Assembly: GCA_002900995.3 (NCBI GenBank)
Contig: CM035308.1
Coordinates: 1,116,001-1,180,000 of the forward strand
DNA from: Ganoderma boninense
Taxonomy: Eukaryota > Basidiomycota > Agaricomycetes > Polyporales > Polyporaceae
DNA length: 64,000 bases
Reading direction: 5' to 3'
The position numbers and the translations under genes are program-made. Below, piece by piece: positions 23,682-36,058 of this stretch (its first letter is position 1; the number at the start of each line of letters is the position of its first letter). Under the pieces are notes generated by a model, which saw nothing but the letters and a program-made list of their open reading frames with translations, was not told the DNA's origin and searched no databases.

Positions 23682-26387
23682 ATGCCTCTCCCAACTACTC
23701 TGAGAGGCAGAAGGGTCGCCTCTTGGTCTGTTGTTCTGACCGCATTGGTGCTCGTGGTCCGCTACGTGTATAGCCGTGCTGGAAAAAGAGGCAGGTACTC
23801 GGCTTTGCTCAACAATCCGGCCTCGGCAGCTCGACGGATTCGTAGGGGAGAGGAAGAGCACGATTTTGATGAGTATGATGTGGTTATTGTGGGCGGAGGT
23901 GAGTGAGCTTCTCAGTGCCGCCTAGGCTGTCGCATCAAGGTCCACGCTACTAGGTACCGCTGGCTGCGTCCTCGCGGCACGGTTGTCCGAGGACCCGTCC
24001 ATACGTGTCCTGTTACTAGAGGCAGGGGAAAGGTACACGCTTCCTCCGCCTCGTTGATTGACGTGGTCATTGACGGAAACGTGTCAATTTCAGTTCCGTG
24101 GAGAACCCCTTCGCCATTATCCCGTCCGCCTACTCGAAGCTTTTTCATACCCGATGGGACTGGGAGTTGTTCACCACTCCTCAAGCCGACGCAGACTCCA
24201 AGGTGAGATACTGGCCGCGGGGTGAGTGCTTTCATGTTTCTTCTCAGCCGCGTTGTTCATGAGCGTGTGATGCCAGCAAAGCTACTTGGCGGATGTGAGT
24301 GCTTGCCCTAAAATGCGCACGAGACATGGGCTCAACCTCAGACCACTCATCAGGCACTTGCATGAACGCTCTTATGTGAGTCGTCTTATGCAGTTGTGCA
24401 AACTACCTTGGCCTCACAGCCGTGGTCGCAGTTTCCATATCGGAGCCCCAGAAGACTACGATGAGTGGGTTCGGCTCCAGAAGGGCCAACCTGGAGCTGA
24501 ACAGTGGGCATTCAAGGAATTCAATAAGTGAGCACAAAGCCCCTCACATACGTGTCCCACACACACTCAATATGGCATCGCGCATTTCAGTTACATTAAG
24601 AAGTTCGAAACGTTCCATTCGAGCCTAGATCACCCTCAAGTAGACTCCTCCCTGCGCGGGACATCGGGGCCGGTTCAAAGTGCGTCTAGCGCACGAGAAC
24701 TGTAAGCGTCAGGAAGTTGACTTTCGATGTAGCCGGTTACTTTGGCCACGTTTCAAAAGGAACTAAGAAATTCATCGACGCGTGCGCCAAGGTAGGCCTG
24801 GCCCGCTCGTCCGATGTCAACACGCACCGAGGAACTATGGGCGTTACCAAAGTAAGTTCATTCAGTGCATACAGCGACCTTGAGATTGACCGTCGTATCC
24901 ACAGGCCAGTACGTCTTGTTTTCTGCGTGGGATCACCTTCCTGCCTGACTATATGCGTCATGCCAGTGACTTTCATCTCCCCTGACGGCCGTCGCGTGAC
25001 GACCGAAAGCGCGTATCTTACGTCGGAAGTGCTCGCCCGCAAGAACTTGAAGGTCATCACGCATGCACATGTCACACGCATCCTCTTCGACACATCTGGC
25101 CAGGTGCCTCGTGCTGTTGGCGTCGAGTTCTCCCATGGGAAAGGCCAAAAGTTCCGTGTCAAGGCGAAGAAAGAAGTTGTCGTATCGTGCGTATTCCACT
25201 CAGCACTCTAGAGACGTACACACCCCCTAACGCACGTTGTAGATCTGGTGCAGTGCACTCCCCTCAGATCCTCATGCTTTCTGGCGTTGGCCCGGCGGAG
25301 CATCTCGCTTCTCATGGCATTCCCGTCGTCGCTGACCTCCCTGGAGTGGGATCCCACCTGATGGACCACGTCGTCGTCGACCTCAACTACCGCGACAAGA
25401 CCAACTCCAGCCTCGCAAGTATCAGGGGCGAGTCGCTTGTCCACAGCCTGTCACTTATGAAGGCACTGTTCGAGTATCGGATGTCAGGGAGAGGTCCTTT
25501 ATCGTCAAACGTAAGTCATATCTGGCCAGTCATTGGACATTGTTATGAGCAGCTGCCCTAAATCCTGAAACAGGTTGCGGAGGCGATCGCATTTGCACGT
25601 TCCGATGACCCTGTGCTTTTCCCGACGAGCGCATATCAGGAGAAGAGCTACGAAGACACCTCGTCTGGGCCGGGCGCGCCGGATATTGAGTTGTTTTTCA
25701 CGCCCACGGGGTATCTCAAACATGGAATGGTCAGCATGGCCCCGCAGCATTATTTCGCCGTGCATGGCGTCCTGCTCAGGTGCGTCCTTGGTTTGATCAT
25801 CCTCAGCGGGCCGCCATTGCTGAACAGCCTCGTCACAGGCCGACGAGCACGGGCACAATCCGCCTCAAGTCTGCCGACCCCCACGAACCGCCCGTCATAG
25901 ACCCTAACTACCTGTCGACCGAACATGACGTCGCTGTGCTCGTGCGCACCGCGCGTCTCCTTGCTCGTATCGCCAACACCCAGCCGCTGGCGTCGATGCT
26001 CGACCCTGCGGGCAAGGATGACGCAGTGCTCGACCACACATTCCACGAGCTTGACGACGTCGCAGTCGCGGACGCCGTGCGCAGGAAGGCCGAGACGCTG
26101 TACCACCCTGCGTGCAGTGCGCGGATGGCGCCAAAGGAGGAGGGTGGCGTCGTAGACCCGTTCTTGCGGGTGCATGGAATCCCGAACTTGCGCGTGGTCG
26201 ACGCATCGGTCTTCCCGACTATCGTCAGCGGGCACACTGTGAGTCCTATTTTTCGTTTATGTACAAGTGGCAGGTGGCAGGCGCTGACGGATGATTGTAG
26301 GCTGCACCGACCATTGCTGTTGCTGAGAAGGCGGCGGACTTGATCAAGGCTGCTATCTCTGCGGCTCGACTGGGGCCAAGTGCATGA
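23682..26387 (+). CDS. membrane-anchored GMC (glucose-methanol-choline) oxidoreductase
   Basis: FAD-dependent alcohol oxidase or dehydrogenase. The N-terminus is a signal-anchor: basic start, then a hydrophobic stretch at about residues 13-28 and a basic flank. The FAD-binding motif follows as DVVIVGGGTAGCVLAARL across an intron, then LLLEAGE, the WPRAKLLGGCTCMN loop, SSGAVHSPQILMLSGVGP (GMC signature 2) and DLPGVGSHLMDH. The active-site region is LYHPACSARM with a catalytic His, and the second His lies in SGHTAAPTIAVAEKAADLI. Many introns interrupt the gene; two very short exons around 24,290-24,390 encode the GGC|TCMNALI loop. The loop has Ala where Gly is usual (PRAK for PRGK). The stop is at 26385-26387. 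Substrate unknown: aryl alcohol, choline-like and other alcohols are possible. It lies in tandem behind a P450. Confidence 0.88.
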
Positions 26388-26561
26388 ATTTGCCAGCAAT
26401 ACTGCCAAAAGCCTTGACCAACTTTCTAGGACGCTGTACTATACGTATACCCGCCGATCCTATATTCGAAGATGGTCCCGACCTGACCGCGACGGCAGGC
26501 AGGTGTTCCCCTCTCTACCCCCAGAAAGGCGGCCCTTAAACCTTCTGCCATGAGCTAGTGT

Positions 26562-27303
26562 CTACGATGGTACAGTGTCAGTAAACAGATGGCTGCAAAC
26601 GCTGGATAGCAGTATCGTACCTGAGAGGATGCCTGACTGAGACTCGCAGAACGACTCGGATACCGGGCTCGAACCACACGATGCCCGTACTGAGGCCGGC
26701 GACCGGGTCGGATAGACTCCAGGTTGCAAGCCTGATTCGGCATGGGAGTCCCGCAGACTCTGCGCCTGGGACTCCGCTGACATCGAGTCGCGCAACGACT
26801 CCAGCATGGACGACCTTGACGCCGATTCGGAGTCCCCTCCCGTTCCGAAGGCTGCCCTCTGCAGGTTGCGTTGAAATTTCTCAGGGTTTGGCACTAGAAA
26901 TGACAAGGAGTTAGCGTTCAGTGGAGCGCCTTCCTGTCTTTTGGTCCCCGCTGACGCTGGGAACAACACAACAGCGACACCGCGCGACATGGATCATCCG
27001 CCACGCATGAAGGGGAGGATCCATACCTTTGACCGGTTCCTCCCGTTCTCGCCTCAGGCCCTCCTGCGTCATCGCAAGCATCTTGGCCATCTGGTCCTGG
27101 AAGCTCGTCGTGCGCTGTGTCTGCTCCTCGGCGTGGGCTAAGCAGGCGGCGTGTCGCGCACCGCTCTCTTGGGCGCAGGCTTGGAGGTTATCGCTGACCT
27201 CGAGGACGGCGGTCGTCAGCTTATCGAGCCCTGCTGAGAGCGACGAGGCGGTGCTCTTCGACCCTGTTGAGTCGCTGGACACAGAGGGACCAGTTTGTGA
27301 CAT
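26562..27303 (-). CDS. uncharacterised Ser-rich coiled-coil-like protein
   Basis: A minus-strand gene can be read from ATG 27303 (MSQTGPSVSS) with a 133-bp intron (26894-27026), donor GTATGG and acceptor CTAG, restoring the frame. The product is about 200 residues or slightly longer. The first half is helical with regular heptad-like spacing (DKLTTAVLEVSDNLQAC ... FQDQMAKMLAMTQEGLRRE) and could form a coiled coil. The second half is rich in Ser, Arg, Glu and Gln with SLRDS-type repeats. No known domain is recognised. The 3' end is uncertain, since another intron may remove the last codons before 26562. It converges on the GMC gene. Confidence 0.5.
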
Positions 27304-27569
27304 TACAAGTCGGATCGGGTTGCACGGAGTCACGAACGTTGACGCTTCTCGTCCGGACGGTGGTGGTAGCGGATAGACATGTGGTCGAATGGGCGCCCTT
27401 GTGCCGTGGTGAAACAAACGGGATGAGGAGAGAGAAGACGCAGCTATATTTTTATGGAGTACGATAACTTTAAGAACATAGACTAACTGCTCCTGGCCCA
27501 CAGCGCAGATCCGTCCGACCCGCCCAAATCCCAGCGCATCCACCATCAATACTTCTGCTGATTGAAAGA

Positions 27570-28556
27570 TCAAGCAGATGGTGAGCGGGTACGGGCAGGA
27601 AGAAGACTAGGAGACGCACCGGATGGACTGTCTGAAGCAATTTGAATGAAGTGGAGGGATCGATGACAGAGCTCGCGAAGAGCGTCCAGGAGCAAAAAAT
27701 TCCAAGGAAAGACGACAGCACCAGAGTAGTCTGAATCGAGTTCCGCAGGAGCGCGAGGCTCCGATGTGGGCGAGCCGCGAAGTGCACTGAAGGACGCCGC
27801 CCCTCCAAGATCCCGCTGGCCCGTGAACGAGTCGTAGGCCGGCGAAGACGGTAGGGCGCGCGCCCGATCCCTGCGCCGTGTCCCAAAGTCCGCCATCCGT
27901 CCCTCTGCGCCGAGGCGCGTCTCTGGGACCCTCGTAAAGAGGGAGGATACGTGCGGTCCACTGCGGACACCCGGGGGTGTCTCGAGGGTGCACAAGCCCC
28001 GGAGCGGCACTGGCTTTCTGGTGCGACGCTCGGTCTGTTCAGACCGGACCCGGCTAGAGTCGATCTCGGGAGAGAGGGATTGGAATGCTCAGACCTTAGC
28101 CCGCTCACGAAGGAGGCCGTCCAGCGACGATGCCAGACGGTCTGTGTGGGGTGAGCTTCGCGGCTTTGGTGCTGTCGTTGTGAAGAGGTTCACCGCAGCC
28201 GCCGCAAATTTGCTGCCCTCGCATTGTTCACGTGATCGCAGTGGTTCCAAGCGCCGGTGCCTGTGGACTTTTAATTGGCGACCGACGTCACCGAGGGTAA
28301 CACGTTCCAGCTGAGCAGGTCTCACCGCCGCCTTTCTCTGCGCCTGGCCACCGCTACTCACAGCGATCCCCGACTTGCCCACCGACGGCAGCTTCTGCGG
28401 CCACGATATTGGCGGTGAAGGGGCCGCCTTATAAGTCATAGCCGCCGTCGCCCGGGTAACGGAGCTCGAGATGTGGGAAGCGCACGCCGGAGTCTTGTTC
28501 TCATTGTCAAGTCCATCAGAGCTCGATGCTCGACTATTCACTAGTCTGCATGGCAT
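27570..28556 (-). CDS. possible uncharacterised gene, exon structure unresolved
   Basis: Two long minus-strand frames have coding-like composition. One runs from 28556 to about 28095 (Ser/Pro/Arg-rich, ending GLLRERAK before a possible donor GTCTGAGC); the other runs from 28010 to 27570 and includes a segment from ATG 27896 starting MADFGTRRRD and ending in a Leu-rich stretch (FPWNFLLLDALRELCHRSL). A consistent splice between them could not be fixed: the most obvious junction leads into a different frame. They may be one gene, two genes, or the 5' part of the gene at 26562-27303. No domain is recognised. Confidence 0.3.
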
Positions 28557-28990
28557 GCCGGCGTACCATCGACATCACGATGTTATGTCCACCCGTCTTC
28601 GTCGTCGTCGGAGTCCCCGTGTGCCCTGACCAACACCATCCGTCCCGAAGCCCTGGTCCTTCCCCATCGTTGGAAGGTGATATCGCGATTGGTGGCAACC
28701 GCTTCTTCTTCCTCTCCTCCTCTCATTCCGGGCTCTATATTCACCGCTTTCTGCGTCTCCTGCCTGCATATATAGCTCCCACCAGGCCAGCGAGACTGTC
28801 CGCCTTCTGTTGCTCTAGACGTCCAGTGCGACAGCACCATCACACGTTATCTTGACGTCAAAGCTGTCTTCCAGCTTCCTTCCATCCGAATAAGGGCGAC
28901 GCGTTACTGCCTAGGTCCGAAGCACCAAGTCTGAAACTCGACGCCCGAAGCACCCTTTGCACCCCGACCCCAAGAAAAGGCAAGCACTTC
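28557..28990 (+). promoter_or_regulatory. promoter region of the CFA-synthase-like gene
   Basis: About 430 bp with no recognised coding sequence. A TATATA box at 28769-28774 lies 217 bp upstream of the ATG at 28991, with a C/T-rich stretch around it. It may also hold the start region of the gene on the opposite strand. Confidence 0.4.
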
Positions 28991-31319
28991 ATGACCAGCC
29001 TAGTCGGCGCTCTCGCCGCCACCTCTTCCTCCTACCTCAAACCACCTCTCTGTACACTTGCGGAAAAGGCCGCTACAAGGTATGCCCGTCGTCGTGTGCC
29101 TACTGGGTTTAAAAGGCTTCTGACCAGAGTGCACAGTTTGTTGTCTCATATCACCAATGGAACCCTCATAATCCACACCCCGGGTCACACATACAAGTTC
29201 GGCGAGAAGGAGGAAAAGCATCATCTCTTCCCGCACCATCATCATGAGTCTCCCACCCCAAGCGGCCCAGTCGCGCGACTCACAGTACGGAATTCGAATT
29301 TCTGGCTCCGCCTATGTGCCATGGGGGATCTGGGCTTCTCAGAAGCGTACATGTTCGGCGAGATCGACTGCGAAGACCTCGTCAAACTTTTCTTGGTGCG
29401 TGACACGTCGGATTCCGTTTAAGGATTGTCCTGTCTTCTGACCATGTGAGTGCAGGTCTTCTTAGCGAACCGAGCACAGCTCTCCGCCATTGACAACTCG
29501 TTGTTCACCCGCCTTGTGGGCAACCTGCCCGAGCTTGGTCTCACCGCCCGTATTGTCAACACAGTAACAAACGCAAGGAAAAACATAAGCGCACACTACG
29601 ACATCAGCAATGCTATGTTCATGGGTGAGTAGTGCGCTTTTCAACTTGTGGGCTGCATAGAAGTTACTATATGCCCTTGTTCTGTGCAGAATGCGTCTAA
29701 TTTCGGTTTCAGGTTTCCTATCCAAGGACATGACGTATTCCTGCGCGATCTTCCCGGAACTGGACGCGGATCTTCGCGACCCACTACCTAATTCTCTCGA
29801 ATCCTCGCCAAGGGAGGGCCAAACGCCTTCTTCCACCGGTGCCTCGACCCCTGCGACGCTCGCCGAGTCTGACCATGGGGATATGTTCAAAGAATTCTCT
29901 TTGAACGTTCTTGGCCTCTTTGCTCACCACGGCAACGCTCAAGACCCCCACGATCCTGATGCGCATGACGCCCTCGAAGCGGCGCAGTTCCGCAAACTAC
30001 AACACATCATACGCAAGGCCGACATACGCCCTGGCCACAGGGTGAGTCGTGCGCATAGATACACCTCCTAACGGAACACTAACATGTCTACCCCCGCCTG
30101 CTTAGGTGTTGGAGATTGGCTCAGGATGGGGATCGATGTCTCTTCTTATCACATCTACGATCCCCGGGACAACTGTTGACACCCTCACGCTCTCAACGCA
30201 ACAGGCGGAGCTCGCGCGATCGCGGGCTGCCGCCGCCGGATTGTCCGACCGCATCCGTGTGCACCTCATGGACTACAGGAATATGCCCCAAGAATGGGAA
30301 GGCGCGTTTGACCGTCTTGTGAGTGTCGAAATGGTGGAAGCTGTCGGGAAGGAGTACATGGAGGTGCGTCTTGGTGCATATATACACTGTTCCTGCCCTA
30401 GCTGATGACTATATGCGGCGTAGACATATTGGTCGAAGATTGACTGGGCACTGAACAAGGAGACGGGCGTAGGCGTCGTGCAGGGAATCACCATTCCCGA
30501 AGCGAGTAAGCCCTTGTCCACGCCTTCGATGAGAAACAGCACACTAACGGCTTGCCATATTCGCAGGGTTTGAGCAGTATATGCGCGAGGTTGATTTCAT
30601 TCGCAAATGGGTAAGCCTCTAGTCAACTCTTCGTGACACCTGATCCAAGTAGCTTTCGTTATTTACGTCGATTTGCGCGTACGTTACGCCAATACTAGAG
30701 TGAGTCATCGTTCACTTAGTCTTTGGGGCTATCGAATCTCCCCTTACTCACGCTAATGCCTTGTAGTCTTCCCTGGAGGCTTCCTCCCCACGCTCACCTT
30801 CCTCGTCGACACCCTGACAAAAGGGTCACAAGGCAAGTTGGTGGTGGACTCGGTGTCAAACATCGGACCACACTACTCACGTACGCTCCGCGAATGGCGG
30901 AGGCGGTTTGAGGCGCGGTTCGAAGACGTGATCGTTCCGGGTATGTTGTTGCAATTCCATTCTTTGGCAATCACTTTGGGTTCCTGATGCGTACACGACC
31001 ACGTAGCGTTGAAGGCCGAGTACCCCGGCGTCATGGACGCCGACGACGCCTCAGCTCGGGACGAGATCGAGGTGTTCAAGCGGAAATGGATCTACTATTA
31101 GTACGTCCTTCGTTACAGAGCCTAGACCAACCGGGCTGAGATTCGTGTATTTCCAGCTGCTACTGCGAAGTGGGCTTCACAACCCGACGTCTTGGCGGTA
31201 TGTCATTACTTTCCTACGCAACCTCTGAGGCTATGCTTATCCATCCACATCACAGACCATATCATTACGTTCATCCGAGAAGGCAATACCGAATACGGCT
31301 GCCAGGTCTACGAGTAGTT
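28991..31319 (+). CDS. cyclopropane-fatty-acyl-phospholipid synthase-like methyltransferase
   Basis: SAM-dependent enzyme of the CFA/MMA synthase family, which adds a methylene bridge (or a methyl group) to unsaturated acyl chains of phospholipids. About ten exons are joined by short introns. The N-terminal domain contains GFSEAYMFGEIDCEDL and the ISAHYDISNAMF motif of the family. After an insertion, the SAM site reads VLEIGSGWGSMSLLI, then SVEMVEAVGKEYM, the IFPGGFLPT motif and the C-terminal WIYYYCYCEVGFTTR, ending at stop 31317-31319 (CQVYE). Two oddities are visible: a His-rich stretch near residue 80 (FPHHHHESPTP) and an insertion of about 60 residues rich in Ser/Thr/Asp between the GFLSKDMTYSCAIF segment and the SAM site. 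All family core motifs are present, so the enzyme is probably active. Its SAM need fits general metabolism; no operon-like context. Confidence 0.88.
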
Positions 31320-31544
31320 CCAACTTGTGCAATCAATACAAAAGGGATGACCCCTCGGGCCAATGGGTTATCATCGCTGCACCACCACATCGACATTCTT
31401 CGCAACACGGCAGGAATCCCACAGCTTTGCCCTGACTGACTTGAGAACTATTGCTCCCTCGGGCATGAATGGTGGTGCAACAAAGATAACAATAATGAAG
31501 TCAACTGCAGACCCCGTCAACGCCGACTGGTTGCCCTTTCGAAT

Positions 31545-34500
31545 TCACCGTCCCGGCCCACGAGCATCACTTTTCCCTCCGCCCTGACAGAGAAGTGGTA
31601 GCTTCCTCGACGTGTACTCGCCCAGCAGTCCCGTAATGCGATGAGTGATCGCAGACGCCGCAACGATTTGCTCCATCTCCAGCTGCGAACCATCTCTCTC
31701 CAGAGTGTCGTAGATGTCCAGAAGCCCCTCGAGCGCGGATGCGGTGTTGGCTCGCTTCACGGGCGCAGCGTGTGGGACCTCCACATCTGGGGAGTCATCG
31801 CGCAGGAAGCCCGGTGGTGCGGTATGCGTCCGTGCCGTGTGCTGCGGTCTCTTCCCTAACGCCTTGCTTGAAGGAGTTGGGACATCATCGCGATGGTCTT
31901 CGCCCACTGCCTTGCGTTCCTTCATGAAGCTTGGCAGCAGCGAGTCGTCGTTATCATCGTTGCCATATGACGGTTGACTGTCCGGGACGACGTCCATATC
32001 GTCGTCGCATATCGGGATCTCCCAAGCATCGTAATCGTCAGAGGACGGTCCAGCGGCGACCGTTGGCGATGGCACTTCCGGACTGAGCATCTGTGCTTCG
32101 GTCGATTCGGAGGGCTGGGGTGTGGTAGTGCGTCGTTTGAAGTCCTTGAACGTCTCAACTTCGACACCGTCGAAGCGCCATTTGCTGCGACTCGTAGATG
32201 AGGAGGTCGCAGGTGAAGGAACGCGCTTCGATGGCGCTGCAGTTCCTTTACCAGGGTGCGCAGTTGGAGACTTGGGCGCGAAGGAGAGTTTGCGACGCTT
32301 AACGGGTCGATCCGAAGCGGTTCGAGCTCGCTCGTGGGCAACACGACTGGAGGGTCCTGCAGCGAGCCGTCGCGCGCGCAAAGCCTCCGTTGGGGAGCTC
32401 GGCATATAGTCCGCCCTTCGATTGACGTCGTTATTCCTGCGCCTCGCAGGTGTCACTGGCGAGTCGGCATCCGGAAGCGCATGAGAAAGGGACCTTTTAG
32501 TACCCGGAGTGTTGGGAAATGGCGACGTTTTTGCGCTCGCGGTGGGCGACACCCTCTCCCGGGATGCAGACAGCGTGACTTGCCATGGACGTCCCAGGCT
32601 GTCCTCCTCGTGTGTCCCCCGTGGGTGTCGTTGCATGGATCGCCTAGCGGGGGAAGGCTTGGCAGGGGAGGTCTATTCCGTGCACAGGGGTCAACGTCTC
32701 GCCAAGTGCCGAACGGTGTACGTGTGACAAACAATACGCACCAGTATTGAAGAGCGTCCATCCGTGTCCGTGTCCAGGGAAAGACAGGAGGGAACGTCGA
32801 TTCCCAGAACGTCGTGCGATGCCCGCAGCGCATCCTTGATCTCCTCGGGATACGCCCCATTGAGATGAGCCAACGAAGGTTGTATATGCGCCCAAAACTC
32901 GCAGAACGCAAGCGGGCCGCTGGCCGGCTCGGGGATGCGACCGAATGCGGAACAGAGGAATGTTGCGAAAGCTTGCAGGGTATCGGAAGTCATGGGTATC
33001 TTTCGAAGCGCATTAAGCGCATCACAATAGAGCGGAACAATCTGGGAACGATGAGTGCCGTATGAGGATGTGAAGATTGAGGATACTCACAACAGAATTG
33101 TGATCTTCTACGAGAAGCACTTCGTCTTCGTCGCCAATCCAGGCGGATAGACCGTCAGCCAAGGATGAAAGAACGGGTATTATCGCATCCGCAGGGCAAT
33201 CTTGAACAATGCGTCGGATATGGACCAGAGTTTGGATGGCAAGGGGAATATTCTCCGAGGTCTCGAAATATAGTCCGCGAAGCACGGCACCGACGTGCTG
33301 GAGAAAGACACACTTCCGACAAGCGTCATCGTCCGTGGTGAACAGCGACAGCATATGGAGAAGTATCTTCGGGGCGTTCAACAACCTGCGGATGCATATT
33401 GACTCAAGGACCATCCTAAATGCTTGGAAATAAGGACGTACTGAGCTTCATCCTTGAGTCCACGCTCCGCAATAGCATCGAAAACAACCATCGTTGGTTC
33501 AGAGAGCAGATGGGCTTGGGAGATCGCGTGCTGCAGAACTGCACTCCACACGGCCACATCTGGTTCTTCGTCAAGTGTCCAATGTCTGACGTCTCCCCAT
33601 TAGTCCCGCCACATTATGGAATGGAATGAGGACACACCGAAGAGGTACCACCAAAAGATCAACCGAGTCCGTCCAACTAGGTGCGGGATCCCTCGCTGTC
33701 CAGGTTTCGGCGGTGAGCGACCACAGTTTCTGGCGAATGGCCATATTGCGATGATCCTCGTCCTCCACTGCCAAGCGTGCGATGAAATCCGGCGAATTTG
33801 TCGCGATGAGAGAGGCGCACAGTTCACTCCACGCCGTCTTCACGTCCTCGACGGAGAGGTCGAATGTATGTCGCACGACGCTGCTGAGAAGGAGGCCAGC
33901 TGCGGTTGAGAGCCAGGAATCCGAAAACACTCTGCTCGCGACGTCCCAGAGTTGATGGCAGACCGCAAGTGCGCGACGCTGGATGACATTCACAGGTAAA
34001 GACCGGCCTTTTGCCTCCGTGGACGGATTCCAGTCTAAAAACTCTGCGATGGCAAGGACCACACAATCCGTCGACTCCGGCGAGGTGGTGAGGTGTTCGA
34101 GACCTTGCGTCAAGTGCGTCTTCACTAGCAGGAGCGCTTGCCAGATGTGCACCAGGGTGTCCTACATAATATGACGAGGTGAGTTATGTGATGAAGAATC
34201 AACAGAAAATGGATACATACGGGGATGGCAGTGAGGTCGGCTCGGGTAAGCTCACGGCGGGTGCACATAGTCCAAAGCTCCAGGAGTTCTTTCCAGTGCT
34301 GCTGGATCTCTTCTTCGACCAGGGGGCGGATGACGGATGGGGAGACGCGACCGGCACGCTGAACAGCGGAAGAAAAAGCAGATAGCTCAGCATCGAGCAT
34401 GCCACGGGAGAAGAGGGATTTAATCGGGATATCGTCTGGAGTCCAAGTAGTGGCGGAGAAATCGCTAGGAACGCCTTCGGCAGTGCCGATTGCGCCTACG

Positions 34501-36058
34501 AGTCTCTCGAGAATAGAAACACCAGTTCGATAGTTGCTGTCGGATACACCGGACACCACGTCCTTCAAGACGACGAGCGCTTTATCGAATTTGAGACGAG
34601 AAGGTCCTTGTGCTTGGCCTGGTCGCTCGTACAGAAGACAAGCGATTAAACAAATCGCGTTTCCTCCTCGGGGTTCCTGTTTCACGATGTCGAAGCCTGT
34701 GTTGTGTGAGCTGTCAGGCTCGTGCTGTTCTTCGAGCGTGGCCGGGTTTGGGATATCGTCTTCAGGGAAGTGCGCGAAGGCCCAGATAAGCGATCTCCAG
34801 ATGCATACGAGAAGTTCGGATCCCGGTTTCTTCTTGCAGTTCGTGACCAGCTCAGCGGTCTTGAGGACGAAACTGCATAATCGTTGGCTGACGAGGATAC
34901 CATGACCGGAGAGGACGATGAGACAGCAGATGACGGTGACTGCCCACCGCGGACCCTTGTGAGGTGCGCCTGCCGTATCTTCCCTTACCGCACGGGCGAT
35001 GACCTGCGGTAGCTTAGCTCCGGGCGGGTCACCCTTCACTCCTCCGGTAAACAAGAATGTGCGAAGCTCGCGAAGGACAGCCGCCTTGAAACTGCTTCGG
35101 ACGGATGACCAGACGGATAACAAGGCGCAGGCGAAGCCGGCCAGTGCCATGGCGCCGTCGGCGCGAATCGCCGCATCGGAAGAGAGCAGACGAGAAAAGA
35201 TGTTCGGTAGGGCGCCAACGGTATCGCGAAGGCATATCGCCGGGTACTCGGACCAGAGATGGTGCATGACCTGACGCTGTGTGAACAAAAATGCTAAAAT
35301 GTTGCTTGAAGAGACGTACCTTGGCGTGCTTGTTATTTGGTGACATATGTACCGCTAACTCGCTCATCCACGCCACAATCGCGCCCCGATGAGGGGACAA
35401 AATTGTGGCGGGCAACTGGATGGCAACAAAAGTCCAAGCCGCCAGTGCGGCGGTCTTATCGCCATCAAGGCTTGGGATGTGAGGTGAGCGGGCAACCGTG
35501 ATCAGGTCGTCAAGTAACTGAGAGAGGACAGCGTCTGGGAGCAGATTAGGGCGCATATAGCCACTGAAAGAATTGTTACTCACCGGTGAAAAGCGAATAC
35601 AGCGCGGGAAACCGGAAGATTAGAGACACGATTTGTATAGCTTGCTGGCACAAGGCAGAAGAGTCTCGCGCAGCGCATACAAGGTCTTCGTGTGGTTGTA
35701 TCGTTGACTGTACCATCGCGTTGAAGAGAGGTTCATTGGTAGATTGAGAGGTCGCTGACTCAAGTGGGTCCTCCAAAGCGCGGCGGATATCGCGTTGAAA
35801 GCGACATGAAAGAGACCCAGAATTAGCTCTCAGGGCATGTAATGCGGGTATAGTGGAGTCCGCGCCAGTAAATGAGGCGCAGACCGTTCGGATCCGGGAA
35901 GCGAGGGTGGTATATGCGTCCAGAAGGTCGTGAGTAGTGATGTCTTGTCCAGTAGAGTCGTCAAGGGATGTTATAAGAGTGAGGATTGGAGACCTTAGAT
36001 ATGTCTGAGGTAGATTGGTATCCTTTTCAAGTAGTGTGTGGTCGTGAACTCCAGCCAT
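31545..36058 (-). CDS. RIF1: Rif1 homologue (telomere and replication-timing factor)
   Basis: Large nuclear HEAT/ARM-type protein that in fungi and animals controls replication timing, telomere length and DNA-end protection, partly by recruiting PP1. The N-terminal exon (35576-36058) shows the Rif1-N pattern: LRSPILTLITSLD, then HDLLDAYTTLASRIR. Following exons (34125-35583 and 33022-34152) give long alpha-helical repeat sequence, for example ILSPHRGAIVAWMSELAVH and DKALVVLKDVVSGVS. The C-terminal exon (31545-32636) is basic, Ser/Pro-rich and disordered, with a KRRKLSFAPKSP segment; the RKLSF/SFAP type sequence is reminiscent of PP1-docking SILK/RVxF regions but is not an exact match. The start is uncertain: an extra coding-like stretch in another frame lies upstream to about 36,240 and may be a 5' exon. 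Confidence 0.8.

Noticed and set aside
26640..26700. tRNA B-box-like string (reverse complement GGTTCGAGCCC)
   Set aside because: The flanks do not form a T-stem or acceptor stem, and the string lies inside a likely coding exon.
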